Below, in pieces: positions 8,901 to 16,655 of a stretch of 42,286 nt of DNA. The notes beneath the pieces are model-generated. The model did no database searches, was not told where the DNA came from, and was given only the letters and a program-made list of their open reading frames with translations. This DNA comes from Firm-04 sp964479595. GTDB lineage: Bacteria > Bacillota > Clostridia > Oscillospirales > Ruminococcaceae. Where the stretch lies: contig CAYZMU010000009.1 in assembly GCA_964479595.1 (NCBI GenBank), positions 1 to 42,286 of the forward strand, read 5' to 3'. Both the position numbers and the translations under genes were made by a program. Each line of letters opens with the position of its first letter. Positions within the stretch are counted from its first letter, which is position 1.

Positions 8901-9158
8901 TTCCGCCGTCATATCCAGCTCCTGTGTCCCGGTCCTGAACAGCCCGCGCGAAAGCATCAGGTCCATCGCCGCGTAGAAAGGCTTCGCTTCCTCCGTCAGC
9001 TGGGCGCTGAAGTAGTCCGCGGCCGCGTTCCCTTCCGACTGAGCCGCGCTGACAAACGCCCCGCGCTGTGCGCCCGTGACAGAACCCGCGCCGGAAAACG
9101 CCGCGCACGCGAGCATCGCCATAGCGGTCATCAGAGCAAATGTTTTTCTTCCTCTCAT
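5878..9158 (-). CDS. LPXTG-anchored surface protein with transglutaminase-like domain (spans gap)
   Basis: A secreted protein that the adjacent sortase likely anchors to the wall. Domains in order: signal peptide; a region rich in small residues; a transglutaminase-like cysteine-protease fold with catalytic Cys (~240, GEAVCEGYSRA), His (~275, ELHMWTL) and Asp (~290, YGVDATMDDP); several beta-rich extracellular segments; a Thr-rich linker (~900-955); a DWYASEEELVEWAKKDYA segment; NLPQTG; a membrane helix; and an RRAKR-type basic tail. The N run 6217-6316 interrupts it. Removing the Ns and one of the two 55-bp copies leaves exactly 1042 codons in one frame, so the gene is probably intact at ~1041 aa. 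ATG 9158 has AAGAGG upstream; an in-frame GTG lies at 9167. The biological target is unknown. Confidence 0.88.
6217..6316. other. assembly gap, 100 Ns, flanked by a 55-bp duplication
   Basis: The 55 bases before the gap (6162-6216) are identical to the 55 after it (6317-6371). This is the signature of two contigs that overlap by one assembler k-mer but were scaffolded with Ns. Collapsing the duplication restores one open reading frame. A true tandem repeat in the surface protein cannot be fully excluded. Confidence 0.9.
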
Positions 9159-9210
9159 GGTGTTCACCTCTTAACTGAAAAGTCCGTCATTTCAGATGAC
9201 GCCTATGTAA

Positions 9211-9239
9211 ATCTTACCATAAAATCGCGCCTTTGTCAA
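9211..9239 (-). promoter_or_regulatory. sigma-A promoter of the LPXTG protein-sortase operon
   Basis: Minus strand: TTGACA, a 17-bp spacer ending TGG, then TAAGAT. The leader between it and the start codon holds a small hairpin, GTCAT/ATGAC (9186-9200). Confidence 0.82.
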
Positions 9240-9251
9240 GCCCTTTCGCGC

Positions 9252-9280
9252 AAAAAAAGCAGCCCCCTTCAGGAGGCTGC
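9252..9280 (-). terminator. rho-independent terminator of murA
   Basis: Minus strand: GCAGCCTCC, loop TGAA, GGGGGCTGC, then TTTTTTT. The murA stop codon (TGA, 9269-9271) lies in the loop, so the terminator overlaps the gene end. Confidence 0.85.
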
Positions 9281-10567
9281 CTCTCCGCGTATTTCATCCA
9301 TTCCCGCCGGCTCCTTGCGGATGTCCGCGCCGAGTTTTCTGAGTTTCCCCACGACATCCTCGTAGCCGCGTTCAATGTGCTGGATCTCCTCAATGGAGGT
9401 CGTCCCCGAGGCGGCAAGCCCCGCTATCAGCAGCGCCGCGCCCGCGCGCAGGTCGCACGCCTTGCAGGGCGCGCCCGTTAATCTCCCCGTTCCCTCAATA
9501 ATGGCGACCTTGCCCTCAATCTGGATATCCGCGCCCATTCTGCGCAGTTCCTCCACATACTGGAACCGTTGCTCCGAGACGCATTCCCGAATCATGCTCG
9601 TGCCTTCCGCCAGACACAGAAGCGCCGAAATTTGCGGCTGCATATCCGTGGGAAAGCCCGGGTGCGGCCGCGTTTTCACGGTTGTGCGCACCAGCGCGCC
9701 GTTGGAGGAAACGCGCACGCTGTCGTCATACTGCTCAATCTGCACCCCGATTTTTTCCATCACGTTGATGATGGATTCCAAGTGCTTGGGGATGACATTG
9801 CGCACCAGAACATCGCCGCCTGTCGCCGCCGCCGCGACCATGTAGGTGCCCGCCTCAATCTGGTCGGGAATCACCGCGTAGCTTACCCCGCGCAGATTCT
9901 GCACCCCGCGGATCTTAATGGTGTCAGTCCCCGCGCCCATAATCTCCGCGCCCATGGAATTGAGAAAGCTCGCCAAATCGACGATATGCGGCTCCCTCGC
10001 GGCGTTTTCGATAATCGTGAGCCCCTGCGCCTTGCAGGCCGCCAGCATGGCGTTTATGGTCGCGCCGACCGTCACGACATCGAAGAAAATCCGCCCGCCG
10101 GTGAGCTGCGCGGCCTTGATATCCACCATGCCGCCTTCAATATCGCAGCTCGCGCCCAGCCGTTCAAACGCCTTCACATGCTGGTCAATCGGTCTGTCGC
10201 CGAGCGGACAGCCCCCCGGCAGCGAGACCTTCGCTTTCTGAAAGCGCCCCAGCAGAGCGCCCATGAAGTAGTAGGACGCGCGCATGGTCCGCGCGCTTTC
10301 ATAGTCCACCTGCCAGCTTGTCACGCCCCGCGGGTCAATTTCGTAGGTGTGCGGCCCCATGAACCGTACCGTGGCGCCCAGCTCGCGCAAAATCTGAAAA
10401 CAATTCTGAACATCGCTGATGTCGGGGACATTCTCAATCACGCAGGGCTCGTCCGACAGCAGGCACGCCGGCAGAATCGCGACAATCGCGTTCTTGGCGC
10501 CGCTGATTTCCACCTCGCCCCGCAGCGGTATTCCGCCCCGTATCACGAACTTTTCCGGTCTTTTCAA
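9269..10567 (-). CDS. murA: UDP-N-acetylglucosamine 1-carboxyvinyltransferase
   Basis: Transfers enolpyruvate from phosphoenolpyruvate to UDP-GlcNAc in the cytoplasm, the first committed step of peptidoglycan synthesis and the target of fosfomycin. The sequence opens with EKFVIRGG and a Lys-Asn pair in SGAKNA. It carries the active-site loop LPGGCPLGDRP, with the fosfomycin-sensitive Cys at ~120. The length of 432 aa from TTG fits the family. TTG at 10567 is chosen because GAGGGA sits 7-8 nt upstream and the protein then begins close to the family start; an in-frame ATG at 10588 has no ribosome site. The frame continues further upstream with an Arg-rich stretch that is not part of MurA. It follows the cyclophilin lipoprotein gene by ~100 nt with no clear promoter between them. 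Confidence 0.95.
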   Translation of the reverse strand: MKRPEKFVIRGGIPLRGEVEISGAKNAIVAILPACLLSDEPCVIENVPDISDVQNCFQILRELGATVRFMGPHTYEIDPRGVTSWQVDYESARTMRASYYFMGALLGRFQKAKVSLPGGCPLGDRPIDQHVKAFERLGASCDIEGGMVDIKAAQLTGGRIFFDVVTVGATINAMLAACKAQGLTIIENAAREPHIVDLASFLNSMGAEIMGAGTDTIKIRGVQNLRGVSYAVIPDQIEAGTYMVAAAATGGDVLVRNVIPKHLESIINVMEKIGVQIEQYDDSVRVSSNGALVRTTVKTRPHPGFPTDMQPQISALLCLAEGTSMIRECVSEQRFQYVEELRRMGADIQIEGKVAIIEGTGRLTGAPCKACDLRAGAALLIAGLAASGTTSIEEIQHIERGYEDVVGKLRKLGADIRKEPAGMDEIRGEAAS

Positions 10568-10670
10568 GGTGATCCCTCGTTCCCACATTTTTTGGAGCTT
10601 TTTCTTTTTCTGTACGGAAAGCCCCTCCAAGCGCCGTGCGCTGCCAACCGCTGCTTTTATTCTCCCGCCG

Positions 10671-11450
10671 CTACTGCGCGGCGGTGGTCTCTTCTCCCGT
10701 ACCGGGTTCCTTTCCCTCCCAAGTGAGCCATTTCGGCGGCGTGCCGTCGTATTCCACGACCTGCGCCTTTTCAATCACAACCGGTGTCTTGGGCTTGTCG
10801 CTGCTGTTTGTGGGCACTTTCGCGATTTCGAGGCAGTATTCCAGCCCGTCGAATACCTGTCCGAAAATCTCGTAGCCGTTGTCCAGATAAGGATAGCCGC
10901 CCCATGTGTAGTAGAGTTCCTTCACATCTTCCGAAAATTTTAAACCCTGCTGCTCCAGAAGCTGGAAGCTGTCCTTGTTCTGCTGCTCGCCCGTCACAAT
11001 ATAAAACTGGCTCTTGTTGAGCTTGTCGCCGCCGATGGCGTACGCCACCGCGCCCGCTACGTGGTGCAGATTCGGCGAAATCGTCTGCTGAAAGCCGTTT
11101 CCGTCAAAGGCGTCCTTGCCGCCCGTGCCGTCGCCCTTGGGGTCGCCGCCCTGAATCATGAAACCGTCTATCACTCTGTGAAAAATCAGCTCGTCGTAAA
11201 AGCCCTGCTCCACAAGTTTCGTGAAGTTTTCCACTCCCTGCGGCGTCTCGTCCGGAAAGAGCTTGATTTTGACTGTGCCGTAGTCCTTGATGGTCAGCTC
11301 AACAATCTTTTCGCCCTGCTGCGGCGCGTCAAAATTCGAGATCGTCTCGTCTTCCAGAGAGACTTCTTTGTGTCCGCAGGCGATCAGACCGCCCGCGCAA
11401 AGCACAGCGCACAAAAGCCCCGCTGCCGAGGCCCGCAACACGTGATTCAT
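10671..11450 (-). CDS. peptidyl-prolyl cis-trans isomerase lipoprotein (cyclophilin type)
   Basis: A 259-aa exported folding catalyst that isomerises proline peptide bonds on the outer face of the membrane. The N-terminus is a lipoprotein signal with lipobox LIAC (Cys25). The cyclophilin fold follows, with the conserved active-site run FHRVIDGFMIQGGDP (Arg, Phe, Gln present). A loop rich in charged residues is inserted in the second half (~175-205). The C-terminus ends in a short Glu/Thr-rich tail. The start at 11450 has AAAGGAG 7 nt upstream; the frame upstream of it overlaps the promoter and is not translated. It has its own promoter and precedes murA on the same strand. Confidence 0.93.
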   Translation of the reverse strand: MNHVLRASAAGLLCAVLCAGGLIACGHKEVSLEDETISNFDAPQQGEKIVELTIKDYGTVKIKLFPDETPQGVENFTKLVEQGFYDELIFHRVIDGFMIQGGDPKGDGTGGKDAFDGNGFQQTISPNLHHVAGAVAYAIGGDKLNKSQFYIVTGEQQNKDSFQLLEQQGLKFSEDVKELYYTWGGYPYLDNGYEIFGQVFDGLEYCLEIAKVPTNSSDKPKTPVVIEKAQVVEYDGTPPKWLTWEGKEPGTGEETTAAQ

Positions 11451-11478
11451 GGATGTGCTCCTTTCCCTTATCGCTATT

Positions 11479-11507
11479 ATTATACCACGTTTCCTCCCGC
11501 TTGTAAA
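11479..11507 (-). promoter_or_regulatory. sigma-A promoter of the cyclophilin lipoprotein gene
   Basis: Minus strand: TTTACA, a 17-bp spacer ending TGG, then TATAAT, about 28 nt upstream of the start codon. Confidence 0.83.
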
Positions 11508-11566
11508 GGCGCGCGGGGGGATTTTGTGAGAGTTGCCCAAAAATCGCGGCGCGACCCTCACCGTTT

Positions 11567-12352
11567 TTAAGGTTCGTATTTCCCGATTTCCACGGAGTGT
11601 ATCCGCAGCGGTTCCTTGGGACGCTTGGCGTTTTCTTCCCCCGTGACTTCCGTGTCCGTGATGGCGTCTAGCACCTCAAAGCCCTCCTTGAGCTGCCCGA
11701 AAACCGTCATCTGCTGGGCGTAATTGGGGATTCCGCCGTATTTCACAAAGGCGTCCGTGACGGGCTTCATGGCGTCTGACTCAATGTTTTGCAGCTCCGT
11801 TTTCATCTCGTCCGTCATCTCGACCGTGTCCACACACAGAAACCTGCTCCCGTTGTAGGAGCGCTGCTTCCCCATCAGCCTGCGCCAGAAGCCGCTGTCC
11901 GTATGCGAAACCACCGCGCAGAGCGCGCCTCTGAGCGGCCACAGCTTGGGGGAAACCTCTACGGGGATATTCTCCGAGCGCGCGCTTAAATCTTCCACCG
12001 CGCCGTCCTCGCCCTTGGAACCCGCGCAGAAAAACGTTCCGGGCTCGACTCTGTAGACATAGGTATCGTCATAGAAGCCCGTTTCCGCCAGCGCCATGAA
12101 ACTCTTGGCGATTTCCGGCGCGATTTCGGGATAGAGCGCGAAAGTCATGTCCCCAGCGTCCGTTTTCACCACCGCGATGGTGTCGCCTTCTTCCAAGTCG
12201 TCGAGCTGCCCCAGCTCGATTTCCGCGCCGTCCACCACGCCGGAATATTTCGAGGTGATGGCGTACCACGCCGCGAAAATGATGGAGGAAACCATCGTGA
12301 AAACCAGACAGACCGTGAGCACACGGACAATGCGCTTGTTTCTTCCCTTCAT
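11567..12352 (-). CDS. membrane-anchored cyclophilin-like protein
   Basis: A 261-aa protein with a single N-terminal transmembrane helix (~8-30) and a cyclophilin-like domain outside the membrane. The pattern GDMTFALYPEIAPEIAKSF resembles the start of cyclophilins. The active-site run, however, is YRVEPGTFFCAGSK: the Arg is kept and the Gln of the usual FMxQGGD is not. Enzyme activity may be weak or lost, and a chaperone or binding role is possible. The start at 12352 has AAGGAAGGA upstream. It lies directly upstream of a second cyclophilin gene, but each has its own promoter. Confidence 0.82.
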   Translation of the reverse strand: MKGRNKRIVRVLTVCLVFTMVSSIIFAAWYAITSKYSGVVDGAEIELGQLDDLEEGDTIAVVKTDAGDMTFALYPEIAPEIAKSFMALAETGFYDDTYVYRVEPGTFFCAGSKGEDGAVEDLSARSENIPVEVSPKLWPLRGALCAVVSHTDSGFWRRLMGKQRSYNGSRFLCVDTVEMTDEMKTELQNIESDAMKPVTDAFVKYGGIPNYAQQMTVFGQLKEGFEVLDAITDTEVTGEENAKRPKEPLRIHSVEIGKYEP

Positions 12353-12385
12353 TTTATCCTTCCTTTTGCGTGTGACTCGTCTTTC

Positions 12386-12414
12386 ATTATACCCCTTTTC
12401 CGCTCAAAAGTCAA
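12386..12414 (-). promoter_or_regulatory. sigma-A promoter of the membrane cyclophilin-like gene
   Basis: Minus strand: TTGACT, a 17-bp spacer, then TATAAT, about 34 nt upstream of the start codon. Confidence 0.82.
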
Positions 12415-12592
12415 GTGTTTTTTCATTTGCCTATTGCCGCCGCTTTCCGATAGAAACGTTTTCGCGCGGTTTTTAGCGCTCCGTTCTTCGCGTTACTTTT
12501 TTTTGTTGCGCGGTCATGGAACCTCTCTGGCTTTGCCGCCGCCCGCACAAATGCCGTTCCCTCGCGCTATATATTGAGCGGGCTGCGCGGCG
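12415..12592. other. divergent intergenic region, no gene seen
   Basis: This is the middle of a 329-nt divergent region between the two promoters at 12386-12414 (minus) and 12593-12621 (plus). I see no coding frame with a ribosome site, no RNA gene and no clear repeat. A TTTTTTTTG run near 12500 lacks a convincing stem. Confidence 0.5.
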
Positions 12593-12621
12593 TTGACAAT
12601 ACCGTAAAAATGTGCTATAAT
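12593..12621 (+). promoter_or_regulatory. sigma-A promoter of the PH-like/FkbM/amidase/MBL operon
   Basis: TTGACA, a 17-bp spacer ending TGC, then TATAAT. It is consensus in both boxes and has an extended -10. It lies about 60 nt upstream of the first start codon. Confidence 0.87.
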
Positions 12622-12681
12622 AAAAGAGGAGAAATATCGCGAGGCGGGAACGCCAAACGCGCAAGCAAAGGAGAGATTGTC

Positions 12682-13137
12682 ATGGCAAAATCCCCCGAGT
12701 CCTATATCTGGCGCGATAAAAAGCGCACTATTTTCGGCTTGCCCCTGAGTTTCACGACTTATTTTCTCACGGAGAACAAATTCATCACGCGCAAGGGGTT
12801 TCTCAATCTGGAGGAGGACGAGCTCGACCTCTACAAGATTCAGGACAAAAAGCTCGTGCTGCCGTTCTTTCAGCGCATGGTCGGCTGCGGCACGGTGGAA
12901 ATCTACGTGCGGGGCGATTCCGACACGCCCGTGAAGGAAGTGCACTGCATCAAGAAACCCAGAGATTTCATGAGCCTGCTCGACAAGACGATGAACGAGC
13001 AGAAAGACCGCTTCGGCACGCGCGGGCGCGACCTCTACGGGGGCACGCATGTCCATCCCGACGGCGATTTTGACGATGACGCGCGCCACCACTACAGCGA
13101 CGACGACAACGACGGCGACTACGATGACGGCGACTGA
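12682..13137 (+). CDS. PH-like domain protein with acidic Asp/His tail, function unknown
   Basis: A 151-aa cytoplasmic protein. Residues 1-~110 resemble a bacterial PH-like fold (DUF304/bPH2 type): the segment from FLTENKFITRKGFLNLEEDELDLYKIQDK through GCGTVEIYV to EVHCIKKPRDF is typical of that family, but the assignment is by pattern only. The last ~30 residues are dominated by Asp with scattered His and Tyr, which may bind a metal or a basic partner. Start ATG 12682 has AAAGGAGAG just upstream. It is the first gene of a plus-strand cluster with an FkbM methyltransferase, a carbamoylputrescine amidase and an MBL hydrolase. Nothing shows that the four share a pathway. Confidence 0.75.
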   Translation: MAKSPESYIWRDKKRTIFGLPLSFTTYFLTENKFITRKGFLNLEEDELDLYKIQDKKLVLPFFQRMVGCGTVEIYVRGDSDTPVKEVHCIKKPRDFMSLLDKTMNEQKDRFGTRGRDLYGGTHVHPDGDFDDDARHHYSDDDNDGDYDDGD

Positions 13138-13176
13138 ATCCCGAACGGGGGAATTTGAGGAAAGGAAGGGCCCGCG

Positions 13177-14265
13177 ATGCTTGAATTTGTGACAGAGAAA
13201 GAATCCGTCTGGGACCGCCTCAGGGCTCAGACCGCGCCGATTTACCTCTACGGCATGGGCGACGGCGCGCTGCGGATTCTCGCGGCGGCGCGCAGGGAGA
13301 AAGTCCCGGTCGCGGGGATTTTCGCGAGCGACGAGTTTGTCCGCGGGAAGGAATTCGCGGGTTTCAAGGTCAGGAAGCTCTCCGAACTTGAGGCGGAGCT
13401 CAACGATTTCGTGATTGTTTTAAGTTTCGCGGTCTCCTCCCCGGCGATGCTGGAGCGCATCCAGAAACTTTCCCAGCGCTATCCGCTCTTTGTGCCGGAT
13501 GTGCCGGTCGTTGGCGGCGGCAGTTTCACGTGGGAGTACTGCAAGGAGCACGCCGCGCAGATTCAGGGCGTGTATCAGTCGCTGGCGGACGAGCGCTCGC
13601 GGCAGATTTACGCCAATCTCGTCAATTTCAAAATCAGCGGCGACCCGCGCTATCTGACCTCGCAGGTGGATACCCCCGATGAGGTCTGGAACCGCGTGCT
13701 GTGCCCGACCAATCACGAGATTTACGTGGACTTGGGCGCGTACAACGGTGAGGCGATTCGTCAGATGCTCGATTTCACGCGCGGCAAATACCACCGCATT
13801 TACGCCGTGGAGCCCGACAAGAAAAATTATAAGAAACTGGTGAAGTTTGTCGGCGACACGCCCTCGGTGGAGTGCTATCAGTGCAGGGCGTGGTGCATTG
13901 ACACCGATCTGCCCGCCGTGCCCAAAGCCGGGAAGCAGCCCGCCTCGGCGGAGGGGCAGACCATTCCCGCGCGGGCGGTGGACAATCTGCTCGGGGGCAA
14001 GCCGCTGACACTTTTGCGCATGGATGTCGAGGGCGCGGAACGGGAGGCGCTCTGGGGTGCGTCGCGCTCCATCGCGCGCTATTCGCCCAAGCTGATGATC
14101 TCGCTCTACCACCGCAACGAGGATATCTATGAGCTGCCGCTGCTGGTAAAGCGCATCAATTCGCGCTACCGTCTCTATATCCGCCATCTGCCCTACATTC
14201 CCGCGTGGGAAACGGCGCTCTATGCCGTCTGTGATGAGGGCGGCGGCGCGCAGTACACCGACTGA
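13177..14265 (+). CDS. FkbM family methyltransferase
   Basis: A 362-aa protein with two parts. Residues ~20-100 form a nucleotide-binding-like Rossmann segment (IYLYGMGDGALRILAAARRE, then VIVLSFAV). Residues ~180-350 form the FkbM SAM-dependent methyltransferase domain, with VDLGAYNGEAIRQML as the SAM loop and LLRMDVEGAEREAL as the family's second signature. FkbM enzymes methylate hydroxyls of sugars or small molecules; the acceptor here is unknown. The start at 13177 has GGAAAGGAAGGG upstream. The next gene starts 2 nt after its stop, so the two are translationally coupled. Confidence 0.87.
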   Translation: MLEFVTEKESVWDRLRAQTAPIYLYGMGDGALRILAAARREKVPVAGIFASDEFVRGKEFAGFKVRKLSELEAELNDFVIVLSFAVSSPAMLERIQKLSQRYPLFVPDVPVVGGGSFTWEYCKEHAAQIQGVYQSLADERSRQIYANLVNFKISGDPRYLTSQVDTPDEVWNRVLCPTNHEIYVDLGAYNGEAIRQMLDFTRGKYHRIYAVEPDKKNYKKLVKFVGDTPSVECYQCRAWCIDTDLPAVPKAGKQPASAEGQTIPARAVDNLLGGKPLTLLRMDVEGAEREALWGASRSIARYSPKLMISLYHRNEDIYELPLLVKRINSRYRLYIRHLPYIPAWETALYAVCDEGGGAQYTD

Positions 14266-14267
14266 TT

Positions 14268-15149
14268 ATGAGCCGCGTTGTGACAGCGTGCGCGATTCAG
14301 ATGGCGTGCGTGCGCGACAGAGAGCAGAATCTTCAGACCGCGCGGCGTCTGATTCGGTCAGCGGCGGAGGGCGGCGCGCGTGTGATCTTGCTGCCGGAAC
14401 TTTTTGAGCGGCAGTATTTCTGTCAGGAGCGCCGCTACGAATACTATGACTTCGCCGAGCCTGTTCATGAAAACGCCGCCGTGCGCTGCTGCGCGGATCT
14501 CGCGCGGGAACTGGAGGCCGTGATTGCCGTGAGCTTTTACGAGCGCGCGGGGGTAAGGCTTTTTAATTCTGTCGCGGTGCTGGACGCGGACGGGGAGATT
14601 CTTGGGGTGACGCGCAAGACCCACATCCCCGACGACCATTACTATCAGGAGAAGTTCTATTTTTCCCCGGGCAACTCGGGCTTTCGCGTCTACCAGACCC
14701 GTTACGGCGCGATTGGCGTCGGCGTCTGCTGGGACCAGTGGTTCCCCGAAACGGCGCGGGCGCTTGCCCTGGGCGGCGCGGAGATGCTGCTGTTTCCCAC
14801 GGCGATAGGTTCTGAGCCGATTCTTGGGGTAGACAGCCGGGAGCAGTGGCGGATTTGTATGCGCGGACACGCCGCGTGCAATCTCGTTCCGGTCATCGCC
14901 TCCAACCGCGTGGGGCTTGAGGAAGTGGAGCCCTGCGCGGAAAACGGCTTTCAGAAATCCGCGCTGCGTTTCTACGGCTCGTCTTTCATGACCGACGAGA
15001 GGGGAGCGCTCGTACGCGAGGCGGGACGCGACGGCGAGGAAATTTTGCTGTACGCGTACGAACTTGACGCGATTGCGCGGCAGCGGCTGGAATGGGGGCT
15101 CTTTCGCGACCGCAGACCCGAGTGCTACGGGGATCTGACCGCCCCTTAA
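14268..15149 (+). CDS. aguB: N-carbamoylputrescine amidase-like carbon-nitrogen hydrolase
   Basis: A 293-aa nitrilase-superfamily enzyme, best matched to AguB, which hydrolyses N-carbamoylputrescine to putrescine, CO2 and ammonia. The catalytic triad is visible: Glu44 in LLPELFE, Lys117 in TRKTHIPDD, Cys154 in GVCWDQWFPE. The YYQEKFYFSPG and WDQWFPE motifs are typical of AguB rather than of other amidases. The length is normal. No agmatine deiminase (its usual partner) is found in the window, so the substrate is an inference from family. It overlaps nothing but is coupled to the FkbM gene by a 2-nt gap. Confidence 0.88.
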   Translation: MSRVVTACAIQMACVRDREQNLQTARRLIRSAAEGGARVILLPELFERQYFCQERRYEYYDFAEPVHENAAVRCCADLARELEAVIAVSFYERAGVRLFNSVAVLDADGEILGVTRKTHIPDDHYYQEKFYFSPGNSGFRVYQTRYGAIGVGVCWDQWFPETARALALGGAEMLLFPTAIGSEPILGVDSREQWRICMRGHAACNLVPVIASNRVGLEEVEPCAENGFQKSALRFYGSSFMTDERGALVREAGRDGEEILLYAYELDAIARQRLEWGLFRDRRPECYGDLTAP

Positions 15150-15165
15150 GGAAAGGAGAAGCGCC

Positions 15166-15828
15166 ATGTCCGACCTTGCGTTCCTTGAAAACATCACCGT
15201 CAACACGCAGAGCAGTATTCGCGTTTCAGCTGGAAACACGGTGATTTACGCCGACCCGCTGGACTTGCCGTCCGCTCCGCGCGACGCGGATGTGATTCTG
15301 ATTACGCACGAGCACTATGACCATTTTTCCCGCGAGGATATCGCGAAAGTCTCAAAGCCCGACACGCTTCTCGTGGCCCCGCTTTCCATGAAAAACGCCT
15401 GCGCGGATTTTGAACATACGCTTTTTGTGTCCCCCGAAAACCGCTATACGGCGAAGGGAATCTCGTTCGAGACCACGCCCGCCTACAACCCCGCAAAGCC
15501 CTTTCACCCGAAAGCGAAGGGCTGGGTCGGGTATCTGCTTTCACTGCCCGGCGCGGCGGTCTATATCGCGGGCGACACGGACAATATAGAGCCTTTGCGG
15601 AATATCCGCTGCGACATCGCTATGGTGCCCATCGGCGGCACCTACACCATGAACGTCAAGGAGGCGGCCGCGCTTGTCAACGCCATGCGCCCCCAGGCCG
15701 TGATTCCGATTCACTACGGCTCCATTGTCGGCTCGAGAAAAGACGCGGAGGTTTTCCGCTCCAAGGTGGACGCGGCGATTCCGGTTGTCACGAAACTCTT
15801 TTCAGGAGACGAAAAGACCCCGCGCTGA
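15166..15828 (+). CDS. MBL-fold metallohydrolase (UlaG-like)
   Basis: A 220-aa metallo-beta-lactamase-fold hydrolase. The metal-binding HEHYDH motif is at ~48-53, with further ligands in GDTDN and PIHYG. The short form with this layout is the UlaG/YtkL-like branch, whose members hydrolyse varied small substrates; the substrate here is unknown. The start at 15166 has AAAGGAG upstream. It is last in the plus-strand operon and its stop codon lies in the loop of a bidirectional terminator. Confidence 0.87.
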   Translation: MSDLAFLENITVNTQSSIRVSAGNTVIYADPLDLPSAPRDADVILITHEHYDHFSREDIAKVSKPDTLLVAPLSMKNACADFEHTLFVSPENRYTAKGISFETTPAYNPAKPFHPKAKGWVGYLLSLPGAAVYIAGDTDNIEPLRNIRCDIAMVPIGGTYTMNVKEAAALVNAMRPQAVIPIHYGSIVGSRKDAEVFRSKVDAAIPVVTKLFSGDEKTPR

Positions 15829-15840
15829 CGCGGAGTCTTT
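15813..15840. terminator. bidirectional terminator between convergent genes
   Basis: AAAGACCCCGCG, loop CTGA, CGCGGAGTCTTT: a 12-bp stem with one mismatch, bracketed by A and T runs so that both strands give a U tract. The stop codon of the MBL gene is in the loop, and the stop of the opposing lipoprotein gene touches the other end. Confidence 0.83.
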
Positions 15841-16457
15841 CAGCTGTTCTGCGTTCGGTCTTTAAAAAACCCATAAAGGTCAAGCCCTTGGTCGTCGGGG
15901 TTAAAATCCACGTCCTTGGCGTGCTCGCTCCACGGCGTTCCCGGCGGCAGAAACGCGTAGGCGGTGTTGTGCTGCACCCACTCATACATCATGTCGTCCG
16001 GCGTGCGGTATCCTTTTCTGTCCGCGCTCGGGATGGGGTGCTCCGCCTGCAGCGCCTCGCAGATTACTACCATATCGTCGGTGTTGCGAATCTTGTAGGA
16101 ATCCCGCACCGTCCAGTTGTCGGGGTAGTAGTCCACCAGAAACGTCTCCTTGCCGTAGGTAAACCGATAATTTTTCCGCTTGCCGTCGCGGTCGGTCAGC
16201 CCGATATCCTCAGGGCCTGAGAGCAGCCTCGGCGCTTTTTGCTCCGCGGTTTCCTCGGTCTGAGTCGCTGATTGGCTGACAGAAGCGGTTGTGGCAGACG
16301 ATTCCCCGGTCTGGGCCGCGGCGGTTTGGGTATTGTCCCCGTCGGATATGTCGGTCTGGGTGACTTGTGCCTGCGGGATTTCGGATTCCTCCTCGCCCGC
16401 GCAGCCAACAAGCGTCCCGAGAATTGCCAGAACGCCCAGCAGAATGACAGCGCGCAA
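15840..16457 (-). CDS. lipoprotein, function unknown
   Basis: A 205-aa exported lipoprotein with signal peptide and lipobox LVGC (Cys19). A Gln/Thr/Ser-rich linker of about 50 residues follows, then a ~125-residue domain I do not recognise (YRFTYGKETFLVDYYPDNWTV region, Trp/Tyr/Asp-rich). The start is TTG at 16457, chosen because a near-perfect AGGAGG lies 6 nt upstream and the signal peptide begins there. It is divergent from the GPH symporter. Once the gap duplication is removed the two start codons are only ~43 nt apart. A ligand-binding partner role for the symporter is possible but unproven. Confidence 0.82.
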   Translation of the reverse strand: MRAVILLGVLAILGTLVGCAGEEESEIPQAQVTQTDISDGDNTQTAAAQTGESSATTASVSQSATQTEETAEQKAPRLLSGPEDIGLTDRDGKRKNYRFTYGKETFLVDYYPDNWTVRDSYKIRNTDDMVVICEALQAEHPIPSADRKGYRTPDDMMYEWVQHNTAYAFLPPGTPWSEHAKDVDFNPDDQGLDLYGFFKDRTQNS

Positions 16458-16485
16458 ACGAATCCTCCTCTCTGTGTATGACTTC

Positions 16486-16585
16486 NNNNNNNNNNNNNNN
16501 NNNNNNNNNNNNNNNNNNNNNNNNNNNNNNNNNNNNNNNNNNNNNNNNNNNNNNNNNNNNNNNNNNNNNNNNNNNNNNNNNNNNN
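16486..16585. other. assembly gap, 100 Ns, flanked by a 55-bp duplication
   Basis: The 55 bases before the gap (16431-16485) and after it (16586-16640) are identical, exactly as at the 6217-6316 gap. The simplest reading is two contigs overlapping by one k-mer. If so, no sequence is missing and the lipoprotein start region is present only once in the genome. Confidence 0.92.
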
Positions 16586-16655
16586 AACGCCCAGCAGAAT
16601 GACAGCGCGCAAACGAATCCTCCTCTCTGTGTATGACTTCGCCGAAAGGGAAAAG

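Noticed and set aside
10568..10774. N-terminal extension of MurA to an upstream ATG
   Set aside because: Arg/Lys/Pro-rich and unlike MurA; it would overlap the end of the cyclophilin gene. TTG 10567 has the better ribosome site.
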